Origin: Sapria himalayana
Taxonomy: Eukaryota > Streptophyta > Magnoliopsida > Malpighiales > Rafflesiaceae
Assembly: GCA_029783825.1 (NCBI GenBank)
Contig: JAREIK010002259.1
Location: 440,974-504,973 of the forward strand
Reading direction: 5' to 3'
Length of the DNA: 64,000 bases
The position numbers were made by a program, and so were the translations under genes. A model generated the notes under the pieces. It ran no database searches. It was given only the letters and a program-made list of their open reading frames with translations, and was not told where the DNA came from. How positions within the stretch are numbered: the stretch's first letter is position 1; every line of letters begins with the position of its first letter. Shown in pieces: positions 13,500 to 26,387 of this stretch.

Positions 13500-14115
13500 T
13501 TAATATTAAGATAATTAAGCAGCAAAGGATAAAAAGCATAACCTGGAATAGACCTCCAGCAGGAAGCTATCATTTAACACGGATGGCAGTTTTAAGTGGG
13601 TAGAGTCCAGGGTAGGGAAATTTCTATCTTTGCAGGGAAGATATCCAACAAGGCCAAAATTAAAGCAATCAGCAAAAGGGAGGTAAAGGGGTAAGGTATG
13701 TGGGTATACTGGATTTATGTTATTGGTTTTGGTGGTTTTTTTTCTGTTTTTTTTAGCAGCTTAAGGCATCAAATAGGAATGGGCAGAAACCAGCAGCTAG
13801 GACTTCTATTGGAGATTTATAAATGGTCAAGAGCTAAACAGCCATAAAAATAGTAAATGGAGCCATCAAAATAGTAAATGGAGGTAGGCAACAGCTGTAA
13901 GTGGAGGTAGGCAACAACAGCAACATGGAAGTGGTTTGCGTGAATAGGACTATGTTGTTCTTCTTCTTGTTTTGTTAAACAGAAGCAAGGTGGAGGAAGA
14001 CAATAATAAAGTGATAAAAAGATGGTTGTTGGATGTTTATATACAGAGAAGTGAATACACTAGCTGATAATCTAGCAAAAGAAGTTTCAAATCACCTGGA
14101 TATCTCTTCCTAACA
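13500..14115 (+). pseudogene. Second, decayed RNase H domain downstream of ORF2
   Basis: Near 13530-13610 one frame reads like the start of a LINE RNase H domain (KQQRIKSITWNRPPAGSYH). After a frame change the characteristic FNTDGSFKWVES follows. Near 14036-14113 another frame reads FIYREVNTLADNLAKEVSN and stops. These correspond to the beginning and end of the RNase H domain at 12770-13190, but in a different version. The middle is replaced by non-matching, partly repetitive sequence. It is either a relic of a second LINE or an old tandem duplication of the domain. Confidence 0.6.
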
Positions 14116-15287
14116 TTTGGTAAAGGTATGAAAGGCTGAATTTCTTCCTGGTCCTGAAGGAAGATTGTATAAGGATAGGCCTATACCTTCACACTAATTG
14201 ACAACCCAGTAGGGTAAGATAGAGAATACATTTTTAATTCTACTGCATATCCTCACTCAAGACAGGTATGGTAGGTTTGTCATCCTGTTATATTGTGGTT
14301 TAGATGTGCTAATTTTCAGGTACATCTACCGGCTCAAATGGCTCCTTAGTTTCTCTTTGTGGTAAGGTTAACTATGCCTCGGCTATGCCGATCCATATGA
14401 ATTTTCTGCAGATATAAAGACAACTACCAATGGGCCAATTTAAGGCCTATAAAGAGGGAATTGTGCTGACTTGAACAGCTTTATTGCCTGTAAAAATCAG
14501 TCTTCAATAGTTGTTCTGAGTCAAGCAAATAAGTGTCTATCCCTGTTGTATTGTGGTTTAGATGTGCTAATTTTTAGGCACATCTACCGGCTCAAATGGC
14601 CCCTTAGTTTCTCCATGTGGTAAGGTTAATTATGCCTCGGCTATGCCCATTCATATGAATTTTATGCAGATATAAAGACAACTACCAATGGGCTAATTTA
14701 AGGCCTATAAAACGAAGGATTTGTGCTGACTTGAACTGCTTTATTTCTATCTTCATTTGCCTATAAAAATCAGTCTTCAATAGTTGTTCTGAGTCAAGCA
14801 AACAAGTGTCTATCCCTGTTTATATGTCAAGTTTTTAGTTCTGATTAAGCGCCAAAGGTTACCACTCCATGGAAGGAAGCTACTAAAAGAACGTAAAGAC
14901 ATGAAAGGCTAAAACTCTTCCCGGTCCCAAAGGAAGATTGTATAAAGATAGGCCAATACCTCCACACTAATTGACAGCCTAGTAGGCGCCAAAGGATCCC
15001 ACTCCAAGTAAGGCTCGAAGAAAAGGAAAAGCTAAAAGAGCTGGAGGATTTAATAAACTTATCTCAGGGGATGATGTAGATTTGAAAACTCACATATATC
15101 CATATTCAGAACATCACAAGTTAAATGAATGTAGCTTCTCTCAGGAAAAGCTAAAAGGTCTGAGGATTAAGTGTCAAGCTTCAAGTACGGAACCTCACAT
15201 ATGCCCAAATTCCAGCAGTTTCTAATCTATAGCTTTTAGATCATTTTAAATTGTTACTTGTTCTTTGTTTTTTGTTTTGTTTTGAAA
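14116..15287 (+). repeat. LINE 3' region built of local duplications
   Basis: At least three duplication pairs are visible. One is a tandem pair of about 258 bases at 14289-14546 and 14547-14816, sharing TTTAGATGTGCTAATTTT and ACATCTACCGGCTCAAATGG. The second pair, at 14126-14220 and 14897-14990, shares AGGAAGATTGTATAA and CACACTAATTGACA. The third is a looser pair near 15040-15130 and 15140-15230, around GAAAAGCTAAAAG and CTCACATAT. No protein-coding potential is seen. Confidence 0.75.
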
Positions 15288-15388
15288 TGGATGTAAAAGG
15301 GATAAGGGTACATGTAGGTTGTAAAAACGGTATTCCCCGCCAAAAGAGAGGGCTCTAATAATAATAAAACAAAATTAAAAAAAAAAGC
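15288..15388 (+). mobile_element. LINE 3' terminus and A-rich tail
   Basis: The segment carries the same terminal pattern as 838-940: GTAAAAGGGATAAGGGTA, then CCAAAAGAGAGGGCTCTAAT, repeated AAT units, and a run of ten A followed by GC. Mitochondrial-type sequence begins at 15389, defined by the match to 45581 onward. Confidence 0.8.
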
Positions 15389-16645
15389 AATGGAAAAGGG
15401 AAGGCTATATACTTCCATTCGATGGGAAAGATGGAACCCAGGAAACAGGACTCTAAAAAGAGAATCAAACGAGAGGGAACGACTAGTCTTTCTCCTTAAG
15501 AAAGTATACCGAATGCTGAAGAAAGCAGTCCTAGATCCTGATGCATGCATGGAGGAAGAAAAAGGTTCCGAGCCTTCGAACAGATGTTAACTGAGTCTCC
15601 GCACGGAGTCTTGGCCAGCAACAGAACGAGCGACCAGGAAACACAAGGTTTAGGCTACTGCGACAATAAGCAAAAGGCATCCATCTTTCAAATAGTCTCA
15701 GATAAAGACTCATCTACAGGGCTCTTGCCATGCCGTACCCCAACATTCCCTCTATTCCGCCGAATATTAAGTACTGGGCTAAGGTCGGCCCCTCCTATTA
15801 GCTATTAGTACGAGCTCTGCACCGTCTGCGTCTGGAAAAAGAAACCTAGGACTCAAGCAAGAGAAGATGAAGAGGAGGGGCTCCAAGAATTCATATAGCC
15901 CTGGGGGTACCTCTCAATAGACAGGAACAACAGGACATCTGTTCCACAACTTCTTTAGTAAGAGAATCGGTTGTCTATATCAATAAGCGTGATCCCTTAA
16001 GGTGACTGCTAGCTTGATAAGGATAAGTAAGTTGGCTTGCTCGGGAGGAATAGCCCCTTCATTTACTAGAAGTAGAGTGCTAAAGCCCTGCCCTACGTAT
16101 CCTTTTTTTCCTGGTTTTGTTTGGTTAGGATTTCCATATTTGCCCTCCTTCCTGAGCCTTTAGAACTAGGGCACGCTAAGCGATTCAGAATTCCTTAGCA
16201 CACAATTCACACAAAGTAGATAGAGAGATCCCCGAAGTCTTCCATTCTGGTCGGAGAAGTGTGCTTTTACTTTAAGCTCTTTTGAAGCTTTTGAATCCGC
16301 TGTTTCTGTGCAGCTTTCATATGATGAGAAGAATAGGGTCCGCCTCAAATGGAACGTCTCACTCATTCCTATTAGCTCTCTCCTCTCATGGAATCTTATC
16401 CATTTCCCTACCACATTCTTATGGTTAGCCCTCAACTAACATGGCTCACTCCTTCTACTCCACTCATTCACTCCTTCAGTCATTACCTCAACGGCAAGGA
16501 GTTTATTACCAAGCCCGTAAAAGAACTCATTATTTCTTTCTGAGCCCAGCCACATTTCTATTTGGTTATGCTATACGCTAGTACTTGTTGCGGGGGCAGG
16601 CCATAGACCTACTAAGTAGATAGCTATATATATAGCTATATATAA
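15389..16645. other. Mitochondrial-type spacer, no recognised gene (copy A)
   Basis: No known gene was recognised. A minus-strand frame at 16166-16435 has a counterpart in copy B (46395-46628) with about 80% similar residues. Both copies simply inherited it and decay alike, so this is not proof of coding. Near the end lies a short AT-rich palindromic phrase (16618-16650) present in both copies. Confidence 0.6.
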
Positions 16646-17192
16646 TTTATTTCTCAAGTGTGAAAGCGGAAGGTCCTGCACATAAAAAATATTCCACTGC
16701 AGAGACCTTTTAAAGCCTTTTATGACCCTGGGGCTCGGACTGTTTACATCGCCTGAACCTGCCTTTCTTTTCCTTCATTCGTGGAACTCAGCGGTACAGG
16801 CATACAGATTGTGGAAAAGGGGAATCACTCCACTCTCTTCTAGCGCAGCTGGAGGTCGAAAGCTAGCTAATCGATCAGAGTTTGGTTTCAAAGTGGTTCG
16901 AAAAAGTGGATCGAATCGAGAATTCTTTCATTGCATAAATCAGAGTGTCTTGTATCTGCTCTTCAAGCGATAGATTTGATTGAGCCAAAAGGTGCTTTTT
17001 GAAAGCCGGTAACCGTTGGCTAAGATCCTTTCCGCTCTGCTTAGCAACAAGCAATCTTTTTTGATTCACTAACAATTGAGGAGGAATTGAATGCATTAGA
17101 TTAGTTAGTATAGCGCGGGGCAATAGTGCTTCGCCATGTTCGCAACGATCAATTTCCCAGCTACGAGGCGGCCGGCCAGGCGGATAGCCAAG
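16646..17192 (-). pseudogene. Frameshifted version of the ORF seen at 46839-47384
   Basis: The minus strand reads the same unrecognised protein as 46839-47384 in copy B (GRPPRSWEIDRCEHGEALLPRAIL, then HSIPPQLLVNQKRL). One extra base near 16920 shifts the frame after about residue 82 of the downstream part, and translation would end at 16875. If the ORF was ever real, this copy is broken. Confidence 0.35.
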
Positions 17193-19168
17193 TCATATGT
17201 CATGGTTGCACTTATAAATAAAGAATACTTCGTGAGAACTCTTTTTTCCATGATCTCCATTTTCTTTTAAATAAAAAAGTGAGAATGAAAAAAAACTAGA
17301 ATCTGGAATGATTTTGAAAGTCCACCTCATGGAGCTATCGAAGAAGAATATGAAAGATCCAAAGCAGACCCGGTCCTTCCTATTTTTCCCAGTATAGCAT
17401 GGAGAGTAAAAAGAAGGTGATAAATGAATGCTTCCTTCTCGAGACCCCTCTCCCTTCATATTCAGTTCCGTTCCTAAAGTCTGAAAACCCCGGCTTGAAG
17501 AACCTCCAGTCTCCTTCTGATGAAGAATTCATTATTCTCTCTTTCGAAAAGCCATTCGCCGGCCAAAAACAATTTCTCACTCTAACCGCCAAGGGAAAAA
17601 CCGATCTCTTACTAATATGAAGAGAAGAAAAAGCTTTCATTTCTTCTTACCGGTAGAATACACCCGAATATTGATCAGGTGACCCGCCGAAATCAAAATG
17701 AATTATGAAGAAGCGAACCCAATTTTCTACCACCAGATCGGCCGACAACTTAACAGCTTCTAAAGCCGCATTTCGCCAACCATCAGAGATCAAAGCTGTG
17801 AAGCATGGTGGACCACTCCATCACCACATAGAACTCTCACGGGCTTTTCTCAGCAACCCTTAGAGAAGGAAGAGAGAGGCCGAGCTACGACTAGATACAG
17901 AGTCTTATAGGAAAGGAACGAACAGCCTCTATACTCTTTTTTTTCTTCTATACCTGCCCAATAATTCTTCAAAATTGCAGAATGGAAAGCTGCTCAGAAA
18001 AGCTCTCACAGCATGCCTTCAGTCAGCGGCAATGATGACTATCTTGGCTTCGACAACACAAGACAACCAAAGTAGGTCATCACACGACACACCAGCATGT
18101 CTGAACCCTTAAAACTTAAGTACCCAAAGAGTCGCAGCCCTCTCAGCTGCCCTCAACAAAAAGAAAAGGAATGAGTTAAAATTATGATACTCAAGAAGTC
18201 AAGCAGCATGGTACCTACCATTGGAAGGCCTGAGACCCAAAAAAGAATTCGGCCCAAGATCCTAAAAAAAAGAATTTCGTAGAAAAGAGAGGAGAAGAAG
18301 CCGTGACACTCAAAGCATGATCCAAAGAGAAGAAGTTTGAGAGAAGTTTTATACTAAATGGACAGCCATTGCACCACTCTAGCCACCCACCACAAATCAG
18401 GTTGAAGTGATGAACAATACTCGGGCAATAACAAACATGCTATATATCTCAGAAGTCTAGCTCATAACAGCCTCCTAGGAGCCGAGCCTTCCCTCCATTT
18501 TGATGTGAAAAGGAATATTATAATGGAAGGAACCTCTCAACTCCAATCCAAGGCTCACTTGGAGAAAGAGAAGTGACTCTAGAAAAAACCAAGCAACAAC
18601 AAGTCTCCAGTTGTAGAATTAAGAAGCAGCCTTCAGAATCATTCAATGGCACGCACAAGAGCCCTGAATGCAGACAGAGCATGTCAACAAACAACTAAAA
18701 CGAATTACCTGGAAGAGTCAACATGGGCCTTCCCCCAATCAGATACCAAATAAAAACAAAGGAGCTGAATGAGATGCTCCTGAACGAGTTGCATGCAGCT
18801 TTGCTAACCTTTTTATTCTCAGGAAAAGGGAGGAGAACTCTCAGCTACGCCAAAGAGAAGCCGAAGCCGTCTTACAGAAAAAAAGCTTCCAGCCACTGGC
18901 TTCTCTAGCAATGGAAAGCAAGGGTGGTTGTAGATCAGGACCTACTCGTCCTTAAGCATAAGACGATGAACGAAGCTCTCCGGTAGACCCACTATCCTGC
19001 ACTAGTCCGCCAGAAGACTGACAAGCGACTCACTATGGCTCAGACTCGCCGTCCGACTCGACTGGCTCTCCAGCCAGAATAGTCACTGTGGTCAAGACCT
19101 ATATAAAGGCTTGAGGATTCTTATCTCTAGAGTACTAGCATATCAGCTACCAACTCAAAAAGATTATA
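17193..19168. other. Mitochondrial-type spacer (copy A)
   Basis: No known gene was recognised. Short open frames, for example 17399-17620 plus (73 codons), are not preserved in length in copy B. Around 18660-18920 one frame reads like a glutamine- and lysine-rich coiled segment (ENSQLRQREAEAVLQKKS) in both copies. It lies just upstream of a retroelement-like RT relic and may belong to the same element. Confidence 0.5.
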
Positions 19169-19303
19169 ATGGCGACGTCACCACATGGTCTCTCCAACAC
19201 CCTAAGACACTCGGATAGACTCGAAGTTGCACTTTCGTAGCCATCAACAAGTGTCCTGATATACATAGAAGACATACTCAAAAACACTGCCGACACCTGT
19301 TAG
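19169..19303 (+). pseudogene. Ty3/gypsy-like reverse transcriptase fragment (copy A)
   Basis: This 45-codon frame reads SPHGLSNTLRHSDRLE and then VLIYIEDILKNTA. The pair resembles the FGLSNAP and VYIDDIL motifs of Ty3/gypsy reverse transcriptases at roughly the right spacing. The first catalytic Asp of YIDD is Glu here. A TAG at 19238-19240 interrupts copy A where copy B has CGG, a change that needs transitions at CpG. The fragment is too short for firm assignment. Confidence 0.45.
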
Positions 19304-22300
19304 AAGATAAAAGACCTGCCCGCCAGAAAGAATCAAATTATTTGCCTCAGAGAGGTCATCATCTCTCCATAAGTACTACATCGACACATCACAAGGGGCA
19401 CATAGTTTTCGCCTGACTATACTAAAAAGGCCGCACCGAAGGCAGCAGATATTATACCAAAGACTCCAGCCAATGCCCTTTGAACGGAAAGAAGATATGA
19501 AAGGAGAAGATAAAAGTTCTGTGTGTGAATGGGCTCATGGTAGGGCGGGCTTTCATGAACCATACGAGCGTAGGCGGGCCAGGTGAGGTGGTCGGCCTTA
19601 GATAGCGGGGTGTTTCCATTACAAGAGCAGGGCTACATCTCTCACCATGTGCCACTGATGTGTGCCCAATTAGTTATCTGGATTCGAATTGAATCGTGAC
19701 GAATTCACAATCCTGACTGCCATCTCGATCGATGATTGACTATCGATGACAGCCAAACTGAGACTGAGTGACTTGCTAAAGAAAGGGGACAACTTTAGAG
19801 TTGCAGGCGGGTCTCTCTAATTGAATAAGATAACCATCTCCGAGATCATATGATTCTTCCCCTTAGCCCATTCCTCTTCTATTGATTTTCCCTACCTACG
19901 GATATCAAAAGAAAAACTAGGGCTTACCTGGAATTTTGTTATTTCTTCAGTCTACCAAGACTAAGAGCCCTCCTATGATGATAATACACCGGAAGCTAAA
20001 ACATAAAACTTGGACCAAGGATCAAGATCGTTCACGTTCTTTTGGACAAGGTCATCTGACATAAATGTGGAAAGGTGCTCACAAGCAAAAGGATTCTAAA
20101 ATCAATCGAACCACTTTGACTTTTGCTGTCCTAAAGTCCGGGGGCCTGCCAACTATTCTTCGTGAAGAACTACTCGCTTAGAGTTCGGTGCTGCATGGAA
20201 ATAGGCCTTCTACTACTATTGGTTCTGGGGCAGACCGTCCTTCATGACGAAAGGAGGCTACAATGGATCTCCTTGCGGGAAGGAAGAATGATTTCTATTT
20301 CATTCCATGAAGAAATTCGCAATAGTTAACCGAATCTTTGCAGTAGCAAAGAACAAAGGAGCAAGCTAAGCAAGGAAAGGTAAGAATAGATTAGATCGAT
20401 CAAGACAGGTATCTAGGTAGTTAGTTGTTCCTATAGGAAGCACAACTATTTCACTAAGAGAATAGATAGAGCAACAACCTAAGAGCGGATAATAGCAGCT
20501 GCCGCTGATTCCCCATAAAATCGATTTCCTAGACCTGGAAATCTATGCTTTCAGGCTCTTCACTTCCGGTCGGTGCGCCTCCCCTTTGATTCCCAAGCTG
20601 GAATTGAACCAACATCTCCGGTGGCTTTCCCGGCTCACTTCCCTTTATTTATTGTTATTGTGTTTACTGACAGAGCCCAACAGGAACCTCTGAAAAAGAG
20701 GAATTTTTACAGTAAGTAGGGCAGTCAAGGGCTCTTAGAGGATATCTATTTCCATATGAACTAAGGTTATCCAGGTATTGGCCCTAAGAACATGTGCTAA
20801 AGCACCTTTTCGGCGATAAATCCGCTGAATAAGCTTGTGGGGGAGACTCAGCTGCTAGCTCAGATCTTCTTGTTTCGGCTTTCTTGCTTGTTAATGGGTG
20901 GGCCAAAGCAAAGCTCCTAGCGTTAGCAAGAAAACTACCTATTTCAAGGTATATAATCGCTTAGCACACTTTTAAAGTCAGGCTCTAAAGGCTAAGGTAG
21001 GACCCAGACTGATAGATTTTTTCTATGGCGAAAGATCTGAAAGCGCGTAAATAGCTTCTGAGAGAATCTAGCTACTTAGGGTCTTCTGTTGAAGAGGTGT
21101 TTTACGCACTTGAATCTCTATCAATAACAATAGGAAAGAGCTTGCATGATTAGAATCGTTAGGAAGTGCACTTATTTTCTTGTGTTAGGGTGGGGAAGTA
21201 TATGCTACGACACAACTAAAGCAGAAGACCTCCGGTTGTAATGGAAGCAAAAAGAGGAATTGGTTCGATGGTAGACCTTGTCCAAGCCTAGTAATAGACC
21301 CAAACTCCGAAAAAGAAAGGCTCAATGGATCAGTTTATCAATTCGGCCTGCCTTATTCCTTTGAGGATAGGCATCGGGGCTAGAATACTTTGATACAAAA
21401 CGACTCCGTGAGGCAGAATCTGCAAACGATCAAATTGTTTTTGTTTTTGTATAGTAATCCAGTTCGGCCGTTTACTAGAGATGTGCGGGAAGATGGGTAG
21501 AAAGTCTAACCGCCTGGTTTTGAATGGGAGAGCAAAAGAGGCGAATCTCAATGACCAGACGAATCCACAGCAAGGGCATCTGCCAATTATGTTATGCCAG
21601 TGATTGTAGAAAAAGAGTGAAACGGGCTTAGAGGCAGCTAGAGACCTTTAAACCTCTATTTTATACCTCCCACGGTGCGGTTAGGTATTTATCTGATCAG
21701 CAGGTAAAGACTCTCAAACCCAAGCTTTTAAAAGCAAGTGCCGTGGAAATACAGCCAAAGCTGCCTAGCTTCTTTCTTGACAGACAGCGTAGTGATAAGA
21801 AAATGCTAATGCCGTTGACTCAGATCCAAGACGGAAAGTGGTTGATGACAACTTTGAGTAGGAGGACTAATTCATCACAACATGTTGAATCCCGAGATCC
21901 TTCTTCCCTTGAGCGGCTCCTGAGCCTAGCTCGCCTTTTTTTAGAGACTTCTCACTCCCATTACGGGCTAGACCATCGAAATCTTCAACTTCTGGCTAAG
22001 CCGACATAACATATTCAACCACGGATTAAGTCGACATAACATCCTCACGTTCAGTCAGGTTTTTCCAATTGGATGACCTTGCCGGAAGAAGTAGGGCTTT
22101 TTTGGCCTTCGGCTGCACCTTCTGCTCGAGCTCGCCATAGGAAACTTTCCGCCAATGCCATTATTATAGGAGTAACTGGTTTTGAAAAACCTTGCTTCGC
22201 TTAGCAGACAAGAGTGTGGATAGTATATTGAATCGCCTCCACTAATGCAAGTGCATTTCTTGTTGCTCAACTATATAGAGGAGGCTTTTCTTCGTCTCGC

Positions 22301-25300
22301 CCATGTGTAACAGCAAATGGTGAACAACAAGCACCAAGCTCTTTTGCCTATGCGCTTACGAGGACTTCTTCACTTAATGACATTCCTTCTGGATCAAGTT
22401 TTGCATATTCTGATCGGGTAATTGCATATTCTGATGATTACTGGTTTCGGAACACGTCTTCAAACCAGATGCTTTCTCCAGCCAGATGTTCGACCAAAGT
22501 ATCAGGCAAAAAATATGCTCAATGGCTTTTTGGAAGTAAGGTAGATGGCGCATACTCAAATGAGGGGCTTTCCCACATTGATTTCCCAACCTCTGGGGTC
22601 ATACTCCTTGCTTTCCCCAACCCTATCACATTGACCTCAGTTCACCTTTGTATACAAACATTGATAGGGACGAAGTGACTCGAGCAAAGCGAAGAGGGAC
22701 TATGTGACTCGCAAAAGTAGGGAACTGTCTTTTTTTCTCCAACTTACACTACAATTGAAAATGGATCTCAGCCTGGAAAGGTCCTTTTGAAATTTACTTT
22801 CATTTGTCCGATCCTGCCGACCTTTACTTTGCTTACTTTCCCACTAGTCTCGCCGGCTTTCACAATATCTTTCCTACGAAAGTTCCATTCGAATTTCTTT
22901 TCATTTCAAGAGAGACTTCAGCTGCAACAGGAGTGGATTCGCTTTTCTCCCACTGGCTGATAGGACATTCCTACTGAGTGGACAATGGCTGCAAGGTAAC
23001 CAACCTTTACCTATAATTCTCTATCAATGTAACCCATTAACTCCTAAAGGAGGAATGAATAATAAATAATATGAGAGTATTCTGCCCTCCCCGTCACCCT
23101 GACTTCAAAAGTCCATTACACCCCAATATGCCTGGATTGCTTGAGGACTAAAACTGGCTTGGCTCCACCACTCGTGCCTGCCCTCGAAAAGTTCTATAAA
23201 GGCAATATAAAATAAATAGGGTCAGAGATTCTCATTTTCCTAGAGACTGCTATGAACCTATTCCCATCTAGGGCTACATCCTATCGATCATCCCATTAAA
23301 TAAATTAATATAACGGCTTCAGAAAGACTAGATGTGCTTACCTCTTGAGCTATACTGACTTTGAATTGAAGGAGGGCCTGTGCTTTATAACTTCTTATAT
23401 TGGGCATTTTACACAGCTTAAGCTCTATTTTAAAACTTTCCCGAGTAGTTTAATTTCACACTTGATAAAAGGACTGACACTGGCTATCCAATAAACAAGA
23501 AAAATCAAAGACATCAAAGTAGTTCTACCTAGGAATCACAGATTGATTTTAAATTGAGCCTATCTTTTCCTATTGAAATTGAATCAAGATACTGTTGGGA
23601 CCGTGATAATCTAGATATATATATATATTATCACATATCACATCATTTCTCCCGGATTGGGAGAGTCCTCATAAGTGTGAGAGGATACGGCTCTTTAGCC
23701 TAGTGTTTTTTTTCTAATTCCATATTCCATAAATAGGCATCTAGATTCCCTACATAGGCTCATGCTTTCTTTTACCCTCCACACCACAAGTCCTTTTCAA
23801 GTCTGTCTATCTCTAAGACTCAAAATGAATGAAGATCATAGCGAAAGGAGAAATAGATAGTGTGGAGTACTCCAACGTCATTTTCTTTGTCGAAATGGGA
23901 TTTGTGTTCAGTGTACCCAAGGTACATTACAATAATGAAGTGAAGAGAGAACTATTCGCCTGCGGTAGGCAAAATTGGAAGAAGAGTATTCATTCGAAAG
24001 CATAAGTCCAGGATTTCCTTCGATGGCGAAACCGGTGGTCCAAGTGAGTTCGTTGTTTTCAAACCTGTAGTGTCAAAGGCTAAAGCATACAAAGGCTAGG
24101 GATTAGGAGATAGCTTTTTTGATAGCTAGTTTTCACTTCGTTCCAGAAGTGTGAATAGCAGTAGAAGGAGTGGCATTTCCAACATCAAATCTCCGCATCC
24201 AGCAGTTTCAAAGTATTCTTCATATGCCCCGGCAATCGGTAGGTCTTTCCCATCCCAAGGCGAAGGTACTTAAAATAAGTCCAAAGCGGAAAGCCGATAA
24301 GTGTGAACAAGAAAGTTTATGTACATCTGGCCTTTCGCGGGATAAGGTCTGTATTGGCACAGTTCACATCTTTTGAATGACAAAGGGATATGCGTAATCG
24401 CTAAACAACAACACTAAAAAAAGGATCCTATTCTTTCTGAGTGCCAAGCTAAACGCTCACAGCGGATTAGAAGGTAGTTCAGTTCTATCGGACCAGACAC
24501 TTCATACCTGAGAGATAATTTAGCAAGTAATCTCCTTACATCAGACTTCCTTTTTATGCTTCGAAGAGGGCTTTTTATTAAATATTTTGCTGTTAGTAAT
24601 TATAGGCTTTGATCTATTCTTCATATTCCTCATTCACTTCCAAAAGAGCTAACTGTAGTTCTTGGGGTCTCGAGACGAATCAACTCCCACTCCTATTCTC
24701 ACTTGAATCTTTATATACTCTTATATAAGCAGATGCGCGGAATCGTATACATACCTTCCTAATCTTAGAATCGTTCGATCACACGGAGCGGTCAGAATAG
24801 GACTTGACTGAAAATGGAATAAGGCTCGGCAAGGAACTTATTGCTATATTTCTTTCAAGTTGTGCTTTCTCCTCAGGGTTTCCATCCGTAGAAAGAAAAG
24901 TAGTAAAGGAATGCTTCTTTTGAAGAGTTTGAGGGTCGATGGGACGAAAGAAGCAAAGAGCCTCCTCATAGCACTACTTCTCAGAGATAGAGTGATAGGC
25001 TAAGAAAGCAGTCTATTGTGAAGTTTTCACAAGTAAAATACTTCTCTGCCCTTGTGATGCAGTCTCCTGTTGAGCTACGGATACGATTTCTGACGAAAGA
25101 GTCCTCTTATTGATCACCGAGCTGAGCTTCGCTTTAGGAAGGGGATACTACTTATTAGTTAGATTAGACGGACAGTCTTTCCATGCTTTGTTCTTACGAA
25201 GACTACCCGAGAAGGATGGTTTTCAAGGAGGTATAATGGCAGAGCAGGAAGATAGGCAAAGGGGGAAGTGACTAGAACTTCTCCTCCCAACATCGCCTGT

Positions 25301-26387
25301 AAGGCTATTGAGAAGGCTAGTGTCAGACCTTATTGAAGCGGATAAAGCTCAATGAAGATTCTAAACTCATGGTAACTCAGGAGTAAGAAAAGGTATGACA
25401 AGACTTGACATTCCAAAACATCGCTCGCGAGCTCGGAACGAGCCGGAGCGAATGAGGGATTGTACTGCAGCTTGCTTAGAAACTGAAAGTCAAAGTAATC
25501 TTATTCCTCACTGCTCAGCTGCCTTGGTATCCATGTTAGGAAGTCAAAAACACTTTTTGCCGCTGCCAAACATTTATGTTGAAGTCTCAGAAATAAGTCA
25601 TTGACATTTATCGGAGAATTGACAGTTCGTCTCGTCTCGGGGAAACCTAGATCAATCATAGATCTGGGCAGAGCACCCTTCCCTAAGCCATAAGATACCT
25701 TCTTCTAATCATCTGCGTGACACCTATTCTTTCTTTTCTCGAAAGATGCAGGTACGGCCTTTTCGGCTTGGAAAGGCATTGTTGAAATTACACATCAAAC
25801 TCAACCAACAAAGGATGGCTGTACTTGAACCTCACATTCACGAAAAACCTGGTAACATCACCCCCTAGCAAAGGGGAGAACCCAATTGGTCTGCATCTGC
25901 ATTTAGAATTGCCTTCACCTTTCAATGGATTGGCTGTAGTAGCGGTTCCCTCTTAAGAAGATCAATAGTCTGATGCCTCGTATCCTTCAAGTGTTTTCCG
26001 GAAGAAAAGGAAAAGGCTTCATCTACACCTTTCAAGGGACAGTTTTCTTATTGATTTGACATCATGTCTTGCATGTTCCGTTTTGTTAATATCGAATTAA
26101 GTACAGCCAGAATGAAGGGGCGATGATCCGCCCACACAATTGGTAGTATCAGAGGCAGCCACTTATGGCCTATCCATTCTATACCCAAACGCAACTCTGA
26201 AAGGCTATGTATAGTTAACCGCCTGTGCTATTTCCTTTGTTAAGTATCCCATTCCGACTACTGTAGGGGATCACATTTTCAGCATTGCACCTCACTAGGA
26301 CTTCTTTCTTCCCTTAGAGTCCTTCTAGCGGGTCTTAGTGCCTTCCTCTCTTATGAAAAGGCTCCCATCCCAAGGCATTTTATTGAT
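19304..26387. other. Long mitochondrial-type spacer without recognised genes (copy A)
   Basis: About 7 kb in which I recognise no protein or RNA gene. It includes a disrupted counterpart (22303-22678) of the 112-codon frame at 52403-52741, and a small frame near 23825-24000 whose copy B version is 53898-54116. It also includes an AT run inside an inverted repeat (23603-23634). The phrase near 20598-20625 resembles a tRNA 3' half, but no full cloverleaf was found. Confidence 0.6.
23603..23634. repeat. AT run within an inverted repeat (copy A)
   Basis: The arms GTGATAAT (23603-23610) and ATTATCAC (23627-23634) flank CTAG and a 14-base AT run. The copy B locus has the same arms with a 50-base AT run. 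Confidence 0.8.

Larger units (their letters stand above)
7283..15388 (+). mobile_element. L1-type LINE retrotransposon of plant type, inactive
   Basis: The element has the order expected of plant L1 LINEs: a GC-richer 5' leader (7283-8043), ORF1 (8044-9399), ORF2 (9392-13303), a long 3' region and an A-rich tail ending at 15388. Its left boundary with the GATA array is placed where GATA units stop and CGCGAAAA motifs begin. At about 8.1 kb it is longer than usual for the group, because the 3' region is swollen by duplications. Four in-frame stops make it non-autonomous now. No target-site duplication can be seen. The left neighbour is the GATA array and the right neighbour is mitochondrial DNA, so one side has been rearranged or the insertion was atypical. 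Confidence 0.9.

Noticed and set aside
20598..20625. Phrase like a tRNA 3' half (TGGAATTGAACCAACATCTC)
   Set aside because: No acceptor or anticodon stem could be matched around it on either strand.
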